Assembly (NCBI RefSeq): GCF_048773025.1
Contig: NC_133547.1
Coordinates: forward strand, 36,066,504-36,130,503
DNA from: Camelus bactrianus
Lineage: Eukaryota > Chordata > Mammalia > Artiodactyla > Camelidae
DNA length: 64,000 nt
Direction of reading: 5' to 3'
Positions within the stretch are counted from its first letter, which is position 1; every line of letters begins with the position of its first letter. The position numbers and the translations under genes were made by a program. Shown piece by piece: positions 37,471 through 48,726 of the stretch. The notes beneath the pieces were generated by a model. That model saw only the letters and a program-made list of their open reading frames with translations, was not told where the DNA came from and did not search any database.

Positions 37471-38056
37471 CAAAAATGAACAGCAAGTATATTCATTGTT
37501 AATGATTCAGGGTAATAAGAGTCACATTCCCAAATTTCTAATCCCTAGCTGGAGTGTCCTCATTTTTATTTATTATACAGTCCATACATACTGCTTCATT
37601 TTGAGCATATCTGACATGAATTTTTGTCAAGAAAAATACGACTTTAATTGTGACACCACGTCAGGTCACACAGAGGCAGAGGGACCCCATGACCCAAAGT
37701 TTGGTTCAGATGTTGGGACCGATGAGGCAACATACATGTGGCTTGAGGAAGCAAAGAAAGGAAACTGGTCTGGGTTTTTATTGTAGTCAGAGGGTGGCTC
37801 AGTGAGAGTTTGAGTACAAGGTGGGGCTTGCCTGGTTTAAATACCCACCTGCCTCCACACCTAAGGAGGAAGCCCCTAGACTTTCTTATCAGCTTGTCCA
37901 GTTACATAGGACACATGGAAGGCTTAAAAGCTGTCAGCAGTCAGTCATTTATCAAAAAAAAAAAAAAAAAAAATTCAGTTTCCTCATTATATAGTAAAAA
38001 AAAAAAGAGTATGAATTCCTTCAGTATGTCCTTGTATTTATAAGAAATTACTCTTT
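37471..38056. other. Unassigned DNA with a poly-A tract
   Basis: A run of 20 A lies at 37,954-37,973 with a second A-rich run near 37,997-38,006. No SINE body typical of cetartiodactyls precedes it that I recognise. Confidence 0.4.
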
Positions 38057-38455
38057 AAAAAAATTTTTTGTATTTATTATTTTTTAAAATTGAAGTATAG
38101 TCAGTTACAATATGTCAGTTTCTGGTGTACAGCATAATGTCCCAGTCATATATATATATACACACACACACATATATATGTTATTAATAACACATACATT
38201 CATTTTCATTAAAATTTTTACAAGATACTGAATATAGTTCCCTGTTCTATACAGAAGAAAAAAATTTTAATCTATTTTTATATATAATGGTTAACATTTG
38301 CAAATCTCAAACTCCCAAATTTATTCCTTCCCACTCCCCTTTCCCTGGTAACCATCAGATTGTTTACTATGTCTGCGAATCTGTTTCTTCTGTAAATGAA
38401 TTCATTAGTGTCCTCTTTTTTCTTTTTCTTTTTTTTTCTTTCTTTTTTCAGATTC
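38057..38455 (-). mobile_element. L1 LINE 3' end, camelid-like variant, 5'-truncated
   Basis: On the plus strand: 'aaaattgaagtatagtcagt', 'cagtttctggtgtacagcat', 'aatgtcccagtcat', 'gatactgaatatagttccct' and 'atctgtttcttctgtaaatg'. This is the reverse complement of the cetartiodactyl L1 tail. The 'gtcagttac' and 'gtcccagtcat' variants are those I associate with camelids. An AT/AC microsatellite occupies about 38,146-38,180. Both strands give about 62-66 codon frames that are by-products. Confidence 0.88.
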
Positions 38456-41400
38456 AAGAAATAACTCTTAAATAGCACTGATGTATGTCATGGAATGCAC
38501 TGATCAAGTTGGCCATCCCAGGGAAATCTGAGCTCTAGTCAGCCCTCTGCAATAGTCTTCCTTCCCTCCTCCTTTTCTTCCTTCCTTCGATCATCCTCCC
38601 TTTTCTTTTTCTTTCTTTTGCTGTTTTTCCTTTATAACAAGTTCACATTTTTCCATAGTGATATGGTAGAAATAGTAATAAAATAATGTTTGTTTCATAG
38701 ATGCAGTAATTTCATACTAAACATGCATGATTTGTGAAGTAAGCGCTAGGGGAATTTGTAGCCTCATGCCTTGCCGTCTTATTTACACTACTGTCTGGTG
38801 GGATTATAGAATATAATTTATTGATGAGTCTCAACTCTTGTGCTTATTTTTTTTATTGAAATAAAACTTAAAATGGCATCTAATGTTCTAAGAAATTTTA
38901 TCCAGAGTATAAAATGTATTCCTCTTTGGTGACAGTCATCTTGTTCCATACCTTCCAGATTTTATCAAATAGGTTTTGATTGTTGTCATATTGGTCGGGT
39001 TCTCATTTTTAGTTCTATATCATAAAGGTGCCTTTAGGCATATTCTTCATAGTTATTTTTAATTTTAGTTTTTCAATACATGAAAAGTTCCCCAGGGCTA
39101 TTTCATAGGATTATTTCCCTCTTCCCTAATAAAGCATGCATATATTATCCAAGTCTGTCAGTTCAATTCAACAAGCAATTTTTGAATGCATATTGTTGGC
39201 TCACTGTAATTTCATAAGAGGGAAGAGATTAAGATAAAGAGAGAGAGATTGAGGGAGAGAGAAATCATATTTCTTACTGTGCCTAAAGTAATTATGAATC
39301 CATTGGGAATTTAGGATTTACACACAAAAAAAATTTTTAAGTGACACAGTACAGACCATAAGCTAATTAAAAATGTTAATGACAAATTTATGCTATTTTT
39401 AAAAGAGCTTTCATATCCTTGACTGAGCTATTTTTGTTTTTCACTCTGTCTAATACAATTGCTGCATACAAGATGTTCAATTCTTGTTTCTCACAGTGAA
39501 TTTATGAATAATAAATATGATAATCATGAATTGTAAGCAAGATGCGGAATGACTACTAGCTAATAATAATCAGAGAGGGTTAGTAAAAGACTTGAGGGTT
39601 AATTAAAGATGGACAAGATCCGGAAAGGTGTAGGTTCAAGTGTATTCCAAATGTATCATAATAAACACAGTAACAAGTGTGCGAGACAGACGATCTAGAT
39701 ATATTCAACAGTGAAAATTAAAGTAGAAAATAAAAATAGAAGGCATAAAATAGTAGATTATGAAATAGGCTTTCAAAACTGGCACCCGACTCTGACTAAA
39801 ACTTCAGTTTTAACCAAGGAATTTGAACACAACCTTACAAACAATGGAGAATCAGTATAGATAATTAAGGAAAGCCGTAATTGAAACAGTCCTCTGGTTA
39901 ATATTCTTAGGTACTATGTGGCAAATATTGGAAGAGTTGGAATTGTGAAAAACCAGTGAAAATCTAGCAATGTTGCAAGTTAAGATCTCTAGAGTCTAGA
40001 CTCTGAGATGACAATTAACAGGCAAAAAAATTTTTGGAGAGTATTCTCAGGACCGTCACTCTTATGAAGAGGGAAAAAAGTGGGATAGAGCAGTAGGGGA
40101 AATTGGACTGTAATGACGTTCACAAGAAGACATCATCCTATGTGAGTGCTGAATTTAGGACAGTTCCTTAGAATTGTCCCGAGCTGATGTGTGAGGGCTT
40201 GGACTTGATGCAGCTCTGTGGATTTGTCCATGGATGAAGGCTCGCCTGGCCTTGTGCAAAGTGGATCTCTTGAGCTGAGGACAGTTTCCAGGACAAACTG
40301 AGAGCTGAGGGCTGTCATTTAGCAGAAATCCCAGCAGCTGGCGGAACAAGGCATTCAGCTCTGAGAAGGAGACCAGGGTAGCCCAGGGTGAGGTCCATTA
40401 CAGTTCACCTCTTGACCTGCTGAGATCCATGTCTTCTTTAAACTTTTTAGAGCAGCTCCTTGAAAGGCTATGGTGGCCTCATTTCCTGGGATCCTCCAAC
40501 AGACAGATTAGTGAGATAAAATGTAAGTCTTGTTCTATCAATTTTCTCAAAGCTGCAACAGATACTAATTATTACCCTCCTTTTTTATCCATTCTAGATT
40601 TCTCTCTTGCTAGCACCTGTGCTATTCTAGATAATGTACCTGGGGAGGTGCAGGACATCTGAAAAGAGAAAAGACATTTGAAATAATCCTCTAGCGGAAT
40701 GAAAGTGTGAATGAAATGAGGAAGCACAGTAGGACTGCAAGACAGTCTGAGGGAAAATCTGAGATGAGAGCACCATGTATTTAGAGTCAGAGCAGTCAGC
40801 ATGCTGGTATTTTTCCTCCGTCAGTAGGTTTAACTGTGTAAGCATAAGTGTAGGGAAATGCTATTTAATCAATATTGGGGTTTTTTAGTCAAATGAGTAC
40901 AAAGGTGGGGCGTGGTGGCATAGAATTTGGAAAAGATGCTTCTGTATGAATGGGAAAGAGGAAGAAGAACATAAAAATTGGTAGATCAATGGAATATGGA
41001 TAGATTTCTGCATATAGATATGTGGATCCTGGTAGGGCCAAGGGATTGTGGCAAATTAGCCTACTAGAAAGTGTGAGATGAAACAATAGCAGATGATGCC
41101 TTAAATGGCAGGTACTTAAAACCTCTGTGTTGAATGGTTGTGGTTATTGGTAATGACAGGCTTTAGCATGGCCACCGGAGGGACTGGGTGAGGAGAGGCA
41201 AAAAATATTCACAGAAAAGAGCTGAAGTATCTGAGAGGCCAGTAGTATTAAAGGATTATCTGCACAGTTATTGAAACAACTTCTTTACTGAAATAAGGAC
41301 TTGGATGGAGCAGTGCTGGAGAGAAGTCACTGGTGAATGTAAAAAGAGACAGTGGGTATCAGAGTCAGATGACATGAGGAAACAGTGTTGCTAGGGATAT

Positions 41401-42139
41401 GTTTGTCAAAATGATTTTACGAATCCTTAAGAAGTAGTTCTATGAAACATTTAGAGTCTTTAGGAACTTTATCACCTCATTAAAAGTATTGTAACAATTT
41501 ATACTAAACTTACAAAATATTTCTCCCTAAATTTTGGATTTTGGTGATTTTGCATATGTATGCTCCTCTGTGTTCCATGCTCTTTTGTGAAAAATCAATC
41601 ATTATATTTATAATAAAAAAGAAGTTAAGATGAGTTTTTGAAGTTATTATAAAAGAATTTAACCTGAAAATTAAGCTCTCAACATTTTTAACTATGTTAT
41701 TTAATAGAGAATTAGGAACTTTTAATTATTAATACATCTCCGGAAAAAGGATCTATCCGTGATGCGCATTTTGGTTCAAATTTATAATTATCTTTATCAT
41801 GAATTTCAATAAAAAGCACCCTCAGCAGATTTACTTTTAAAAAATTAAGTATTGCCATCACCAGTGAGTAAATTATTATTTTTCTATGACTGTTATTATT
41901 TTTATTTCCAGAAATGACATCAGAGTATATGAAAGCAGGAAGATTAGTTTGTCAAATTAAAGATTCAGTGGCTTGTATGACACAATTAAGAATGTAATTT
42001 AGGGACATCACAATTTAGGTGAAAATATACAATATGTTTATAGCAAGTAAATTTTAAAATAATTTTGTCAATTGAGAAGGCTAGCTTAAGAGCTAGAGAA
42101 TCTGAAGGGCTTTAAATGAATGAATGATGTCAAACATCA
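38456..42139. other. Largely unassigned DNA
   Basis: It contains a pyrimidine-rich tract (about 38,555-38,632) and a GA-rich run (about 39,236-39,262). The 40.0-41.4 kb part is less AT-rich and could hold an old repeat that I cannot name. No exon-like structure is recognised. Confidence 0.35.
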
Positions 42140-42290
42140 ACGTATCCAAGGTAGCTATGAAAAATACTGATGCCTAATTTCATTTCCAGAGGTTTTTATT
42201 GAAGGAGGGTGGGTTTTGTTTGTTTGTTTGTTTGTTTTTGCTACTTACTTTTTTCTAGTATGCAGTTCTGGTTGAGAACCACTCTGGTAA
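42140..42290 (+). mobile_element. MER5-type hAT-Charlie fragment with (GTTT)n expansion
   Basis: 'gaaaaatactgatgccta', 'tttccagaggtttttatt' and a terminal 'ggttgagaaccactctgg' fit the MER5A/B layout, whose end is 'gagaaccact'. A GTTT tetranucleotide run at about 42,217-42,237 interrupts the middle. Confidence 0.6.
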
Positions 42291-43399
42291 GCAGCCAGGG
42301 TCTCAGGAGGAGAGATTTTACCTCCAAAGGTCTCTCTAGTAATATGCTTAGATTTATATCATTGTAAAAATCCAGGAAATCCCTCCATCAGTGGATAATA
42401 ATTACCTTAAAATTAGCAAATAGATAAGAGTGACTACTTCAGGGAAGGCAGTAGTGATTTTTTATCATTTAAGAATATACAGAATACCTTGAAGAATTTA
42501 TTTTTTCCTAAAAATGTGTTCTGAAGGATCTAAAATGTTATAAATCAGAGGTCATAGTATGATGCTTTTATGAATAAATGTATAGATTGCTGTCTAAAGT
42601 GTTCTGGTACTGAGCTACTTAGAAGTTAACTGCAGGAAGCAAAAAAGAAGGGCATTGAGCTTTGAAGCAAGAAAGGGGATAAACGGGACTGAGTTTGCAC
42701 ATTATTAGTCTTCCTGCAGTATAATTCAGGATAGCCTGAACTAAGCAGAAGTGGAAGTTAGCCTTGGGGTAAAGAAAATGCAATTACTTGCTGTTCTGAT
42801 TATTCTTGTTTAAAATCCTCCAGCCACTCCACTTCATCGTCCAGTCTTCCCTTCCCCTTCTCTGGCTCGCTCGGTGCCTGAGAAAGCTGGCCTCTGTGGA
42901 ATACAGCACCTGGGCTCTCCTCCCTGCTGGTATCTGGGATTTTGAAAGAATCAGATTTGCAGCCTTGGTGGCAAAAATGTCTGTGGGACAGTAATGCAGA
43001 AAGACCTCTTAAAATAGGCACAAAGCATGAGGTTATTTGGTCCAACGTGAACGCAGATTAAAGGGCATCTGATGCAAAGGGAGTGATCATTGATCAGGTA
43101 GTTTATAGCTGTCCATCAGGATCTTTCTTTAACCAACACGGTGCTTGATCTAAAAACTCATGTACAGAATGGCCATAGCAACGGGGATGGCAGAGGCTAA
43201 GGACACACTCAAAAGCCTCAGTTTCCTCTCACCAAGGCTCCTCTGACTATTAGTTCTGCCAAGTGTTCAGCATACTAGTGCCAGAGGCCAGTGATGCAGC
43301 ATGGTTCCTGGGGCGGGCCAGCAAGCTACCTGGTGTCAGGATGACTACCGTAAACTCTTCCATCAAAGAGGTGATAATGATTCGTCCTCACTATAATAA
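42291..43399. other. Unassigned DNA
   Basis: No gene is recognised. 42,820-42,990 is more GC-rich with open frames on both strands, but it has no motif that I can name. Confidence 0.35.
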
Positions 43400-44230
43400 A
43401 TAGGTATTTGCAACATGGATTTTTCCCTCCCTGTCTGCAGTGGTTCTGCCAGTGCCACCAAGTGCAGAGGGTTTACAAAAGGTCTTAGTTCCAGTGATGG
43501 AATTCTATGCAACTTCATTTCAGACCGAGGGACTCAGTTTAACGCCCATGGACTTCACTGGACATGTGCGTCATTACTGGGAAGAGACTGGAATGATGAC
43601 ACAATGAAATGGTCAACTAAATGCTTAGTAGTGATCCCCGATGGGGGCCTCAAGTTCTGTTCCATAGGACGTCGTATCTCCTTTTAATCAATAGTCAATG
43701 TGTAGTGCTGGTTCTTCCATAGACAAAACACTCCTATTCTGGAAGTTCCTCTTTTCACTCTTCCACCTGTAAATCCCCTTACAGAACGTTTGTTTCACCT
43801 CCCTGCAAACCTAAGCTTGGCTTATTTCAGTGGTCTTTTCCTTTAAATCATCAGTGATGAAGCACAGCTATTTAGAAGCTAAGGTTGTCCTTCAGGCAAG
43901 AACATCTCCTCCTATCTTTAAACCAACAGTCATGGAAAGGAGTTATTATAGGAGCTTGAGTGATTTATCTCAATTTTCCAGGGGAAATTGGGTGGGTGTT
44001 GGACAATGAAGGCATGCAGAACTTCCTCTAGAAACTCCAGGTTTCAGTAGGCTGCCGCTTAATAGTCTGGTTTGATAGTTAAATTCATTCATAAAGACAT
44101 GTTTTCTAATGACCTTGGCATAATCTTCCTGGTAAAAATTCCTCGCTGGTAAAATGCTCATTCAGGAATCTGGAAGTTATATAGAAGAAGCAGAATATTA
44201 CCCTCACCTCACCTCAAATAAACTGCAGAA
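43400..44230 (+). mobile_element. ERV pol relic (integrase region), sense orientation
   Basis: At about 43,520-43,545 the sequence reads 'tttcagaccgagggactca', giving the Ser-Asp-Arg-Gly-Thr-Gln-Phe block of the retroviral integrase core (the second catalytic Asp). Flanking sequence is weakly compatible with integrase, but boundaries are guesses. It is broken and old, and no LTR was found beside it. Confidence 0.5.
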
Positions 44231-44363
44231 ACCTGGAGTGTGGCAACTCTGCATATTTTATGTTACCCAAGTATTTCTTTCTTCTCCTTTTCTGTCTTAC
44301 CGTGGGTAGATGGTAGTCGTGGCGGACAGTTCACCGAGTGGGAGCGTGACGGCACTGGCGTTG

Positions 44364-44562
44364 CAGTAGCCCCACCCGCCCTTATTCAGTGTTTCACCTT
44401 TGGCGGTTTCCGCTACCTGCTGTCAACCAGCGAAACGGTGGCAAGTGAACTCGTGGATAAGAGGGGGTGGGAGGGAGCTTCTGTAGGACTCAGTATTATC
44501 TGCCGCTTCAGGCATCTGCTTGGGCTCTTGGAAAATATCTCCATGGTAAAGGGGGACTACGG
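44364..44562 (+). mobile_element. Tigger-type (pogo/mariner) non-autonomous DNA transposon
   Basis: It opens 'cagtagccccacccgcccttat' in two parts (cagtagcccc, then cccttat), continues 'ggcggtttccgctacc' and 'tgctgtcaacc', and closes with 'gcttcaggcatctgcttggg', 'ctcttggaaa' and 'gggggactacggta'. These are the left and right ends of a Tigger-family element (cagtagtcccccctta…cggtttcagttacc…ggtttcaggcatcc…ggggggactactgta). At about 200 bp with no transposase region, it is an internally deleted (MITE-like) copy. It explains the local excess of CpG and GC in an AT-rich region. Confidence 0.75.
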
Positions 44563-45269
44563 TACCTGTGATGACAAAATGGTTGAAGGGGTTTCTGTCT
44601 TCTTCATGTTCAGGAAAGTAACTAATTCATATGAAAGGAAAGAAAAAGTGATACCAAGTGGCAAAAATGGTAAACAGGGCTGGATATTTTATATTTACCC
44701 TCATGAGGTACTTTTCATCCTTCTCTGCTCTACTCTGGGCCCAGGGAAATGCAGCCTACAGACTTTATCATCCATGCTCTCTTGCTTACCATTAACTTTT
44801 AAGACATGTTAATCCTCACACTTCTCATGAGTCTTCCTCTGTTTTCCACATGACTTCTCAATGTATGTTAATTTCCTCATTGAAGAGTTGGAACTACTTT
44901 GGCAGTGTGTTAGTCAGGGTCCTGACAGGACACAGAATACACAGTCTTTACAAATTTGAGAGGAGTCCTCCATGATGTGATTTGTTCCATTTAAATGTAC
45001 GTTTTTAGAATGAAGCCATAAGGGAAATAGTGAAGATAGAGGATGTAAGGAAAACATATTAGATAGGCCTAGAGGAATTACATTTTATGGTTAAAGCCAG
45101 GTTGTATCCTAATTACTCAAATAAAGAAGCACTGATAAAGGGACTATTAACAGAGCTGTGGACAGTGTTCAGTAAAATACATCTTATTAAGGTGCAAGAC
45201 TTAATATGATGATTCTTGAGGTCTTACTGATTCCCCAGAAAAAATGAAAACAGAGGATGAAAACCATAC
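44563..45269. other. Unassigned DNA
   Basis: 'gttagtcagggtcctgacag' near 44,911 resembles the start of a known class of old interspersed repeat, but I cannot extend or name it. No gene is recognised. Confidence 0.35.
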
Positions 45270-45450
45270 ATTTTGGCTTTGAAGCTTGAACTTAATATTA
45301 TAAATAATGGATATTTATTTTAAGTTGTTGAACAAGGGAATGAATGGGATGTTCTGAGGAATATTTGTCTGATTGCATTTTGTGAGCAGAATGAGTAGAA
45401 AGGGGAGTGAGATAGATAAGCTGGCAGGCTACGGAGGTTGGCCAGATACA
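45270..45450 (-). mobile_element. L2 LINE fragment
   Basis: 'aagttgttgaacaagggaat', 'gtctgattgcattttgtgag' and 'tggcaggctacggaggttgg' are a degenerate version of the reverse-complemented L2 3' region. Confidence 0.45.
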
Positions 45451-46094
45451 GCAGAGCCCAGGGGAAAGGACTCTGAATCAGAACTTAGAGGTCCCAGGCT
45501 TTTCCTTATTTTCTCAAAGCTTTTTTCATCACTACTTAAGGGAAGATAAGGAGGCCTACATGAAACAATTAACAAGATGGTTGCAACCACTGAGTGGAAT
45601 ACTGTGTGAAAATGCTTTGAAAATTGTAAAACATTGTGCAGTGTAAATTATTACTCCACCTCTATTAGCTTTGATGTCTGGTGGCACTGGACTAGTGTGG
45701 TGGCAATAGGAGTAGAAAAGGGTGTGGATTGGAAAGTTTGCAGGTAGGAATAATTGAAAAAACATAGTGACATTGAATAAGGAGATAACAAAGTAGTAAT
45801 CAATGCTATACCATGTTTGGAAGGAACTTCATGACTGAGGCAAAGTTGCTACTACTAAGAGGAATCTAAATGGAGAAAGGAAGTAAACTTTGATGAAATG
45901 TTCCTTTCAATTTAGAAATACAGCAGGGAATTGGAGGCGCAAAATTTTAGCTAAAAGAAGTTCCACCTAGATATATATGCATATATATGATATATATAAT
46001 TTAGAGGCTTTTCAACTAACACTTACTGAGAATCTGCAATATGCAAGATATAGTAGTATATAATTATGTGAATTATCTCTTATCACAATAGTTC
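45451..46094. other. Unassigned DNA
   Basis: A short AT-rich repeat (about 45,970-46,000) is present. No gene is recognised. Confidence 0.4.
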
Positions 46095-46560
46095 TATAAA
46101 ACAAGCTCCACAAAAACTCAGTGGCTTGGAACAATAGTCATTCATTTACTTCATGAATCTGTAAGTTGTATGGTTCTTTTAGTGTTGGTAGGGCTCGTTC
46201 CTATGGCTGCAGTTGGCTACATACAGATCAGGCCCTGTTGACCCTGACAGGACTCTCTCATATGTCTGGCAATCAGATGGTTTTTGCCTGGTCTAGGATG
46301 ACCTCAGCCAGGACAACTAAGGAGACACATCTCTGCTCCATATGATTTATCCTTCAGGGGTCTAGCCTGGGCTTCTCCTTATGGTAAAGATAGATGAGCA
46401 AAGCAATCTAGTAAAAATTCACATGGCCTCTTGAGATATAGGCTTAGAACTAGCACAGTCACTTATTATGTATTTTATTTGCCAAAACAGATAAAAGACC
46501 TAAAGTTAAGGGGAGAGAAATAGACCCTGTCTAATTCAAAAAAGAATCAAAAATTCACAT
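46095..46560 (-). mobile_element. ERVL-type LTR fragment
   Basis: 'aaactcagtggcttggaaca', 'ggctgcagttggctaca', 'gtctaggatgacctcagcca', 'cacatggcctcttgagatat' and 'aaggggagagaaatagaccc' follow the reverse complement of an old ERVL-group LTR. Ends are not clear. It is broken and ancient. Confidence 0.6.
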
Positions 46561-46624
46561 GGAAAGGGTGTGTAGATAGAGAGAAGGATGAAGAAATTAG
46601 AATGTTACTGAAATCAACCCACCA

Positions 46625-47125
46625 CAGTGAGACTATTCATTTATTAACTAGTTAATTAATTTATAGAAACTGTTCTTTGAGTAACTATTCTGGGCATTGG
46701 GATAAAGCCATAAACAGAAGAGCGTTCTCTGCTTAATAGAGTTTATATATTAAGTGACTAAGTTCAGTAAAAAATAAACAACCAAATATCAACAAGTGAT
46801 AAATACTGTAAGAAATGTAATAGAACAATAGGATAGAAATGTCTAGGTGAGAAGTATGTCAGGTTGCATGGCTTTCTGGGTAGTTGGTATTCGAACTACA
46901 GTAAGAATTAAAAGAAGGAACCTTTTGAAGATAAGAGGAAAGACCATTGAATATAGCAGGAAGAACCAAGTGGTGAGTGATAAGGTATGAGATTAAATAA
47001 TCGAGTGAGAGACAGAACTTGTTGAGCCTTAAGCCTTGACGCTGACTTTAAGGGTCTCAGACTTTATTCTGGTGACATGAGAAGCCACGGAGAGTCTGAT
47101 GCACAGGAGTGTCCTCCAATTATTG
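46625..47125 (-). mobile_element. L2 LINE fragment
   Basis: 'ctattctgggcattgggata' followed by 'aagccataaacagaag', 'tggtgagtgataaggtatga' and 'tttattctggtgacatgaga' give the reverse-complemented L2 3' end and upstream sequence in order. Confidence 0.65.
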
Positions 47126-47998
47126 TGTATTAATAATACAAGTTTGATCTTCTGGTTTCCAGTATGGCATGTAAAGAGCTGGAAGTATATAGTTGAGCAA
47201 ACGGGGAAATAAGCAAGCAAGCAAGCAAACAAAAACTCTTCTCAGATTTTCCAGAGAACTGAGGTCGCAGGGAAAACTGTAACCCCCTAAACTGGACAGA
47301 TAGGTGGATATAGAAATTCACAAATTGCTGAAGTGGAAAGCCACAGGTGGAAACCTCTATGGGAACCAGGAATTTGGATTGGATGGTGAAATTTTTCCAT
47401 ACGCATGATTGGGATATGGAACACATGTCATCTGTTACTAGGGAAAGATATGTTTTCTTTCATCCAGAAAATGTCCAGTTCTTAGCATCATTCCTCCCTT
47501 TTAGCCACTCAGCAACTATTCAGCAGTTTCAACTTAGGGTGTTTAGCAAAAGTCCAGCATGGGCAGCAAACATGGAGGCCTCCTCAGATCATGCCTGTCC
47601 ACACCTGACATAGTTCTTCTCACACATCAAATGCTAATATTATTTTTAAAAAGATCTAAAAACAATAAGATAAGATACTACCTTAGGACTATAGAAGAAG
47701 AAGAGTGCATTAAATCCAAAGAAAGAAGAAGAAAGAAATAATAAAGATTAGAGCAGAAATAAATTAAATGCAAAATAGGGAGTTAATAGGGAAAAATCAA
47801 TAAAACCAAAAGCTGGTTCTTTAAAAATATCAGTAAAATCAATTAAGTCTTTAGACAGGCTAACCAATCCAGAGAGAAAATCATTTACTAGTACCAGAAA
47901 TGAAAGATCAGACATCATTATAAAGCCCATGGATATTAAAAGGATACTAAGGGCACACTGTGGGCAAATCCATGGCCACAAATTTGGGCACAGATTAA

Positions 47999-48271
47999 AT
48001 GGACCAATTTCTTGACAGACATAATCTCTCAAAACTCACACAAGAAGAAATAGACAATCTGACTGAGCGTATGTCTATAAAAGAAATTGAATTAAAAAAA
48101 TACCTTCAAAAACAGGAAACATCAGGACCAAAGGAATTCACAGGTGAATTCTACCAAACACTTAAGAAAGAAATTTTACTAAACATCTGCAAACTCTTTC
48201 AGAAGATAGAAGCAGAAAGCATACTTCCTGACTCTTATCCTAATACCAAAACCAGAAAAACGACATTATAA
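47999..48271 (+). pseudogene. L1 ORF2 remnant, start of the reverse-transcriptase domain
   Basis: This 90-codon open piece includes LTQEEIDNLTERMSIKEIEL and, further on, EFTGEFYQT and LFQKIEAESILPDSYP. These are the conserved L1 ORF2p blocks just upstream of and entering the reverse-transcriptase domain. The family consensus between them (KSPGPDGFTGEFYQTF) is degenerate here. It is closed by a stop soon after and is not functional. Confidence 0.9.
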
Positions 48272-48525
48272 GAAAACTACAGATCAATTTCTCTCATAAA
48301 TGTAGATGCAAAAGTCTTCAGCAAAATATTAGCAAATTGAACCCAATAGTATGTAAAAACTAATTATACACCACCATCAAATGGGATTTATTCCAGTTCT
48401 GCAAGAATGGCTCATCACTTAAAAAGTCAATTAATTTAATCCATTACATCAACAATCTAAAGAAGAAAAATCTAATACTCATATCAGTAGGTTCAGAAAA
48501 GGCATTTGGCAAAATACATCTATTT

Positions 48526-48726
48526 ATGATAAAATCTCTCAGAAAACTAGGGGAACTATCTCAGTTTGATAAAGAACGTCTACAAAAAAAAAAAAAAAAA
48601 CAAAAAAAAAAACCTACAGCTAACATCCTACTTAATTATGAGAAGCTAGAGGCTACAGTTAACTCCACTAAGATCAGAATAAGACAAGGATATCCCCTTT
48701 TACCACTCCTGTTCAAAATGCACTGA
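48526..48726 (+). pseudogene. L1 ORF2 remnant, reverse-transcriptase palm-proximal piece
   Basis: The readable blocks ANILLNYEKLEA and IRQGYPLLPLLFKMH match the ORF2p blocks (ANIMLNGEKLEAF, RQGCPLSPLLFNIVLE). A run of lysines in the middle comes from the poly-A expansion at 48,583-48,612, which has replaced the original codons. It is a fossil piece only. Confidence 0.88.
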
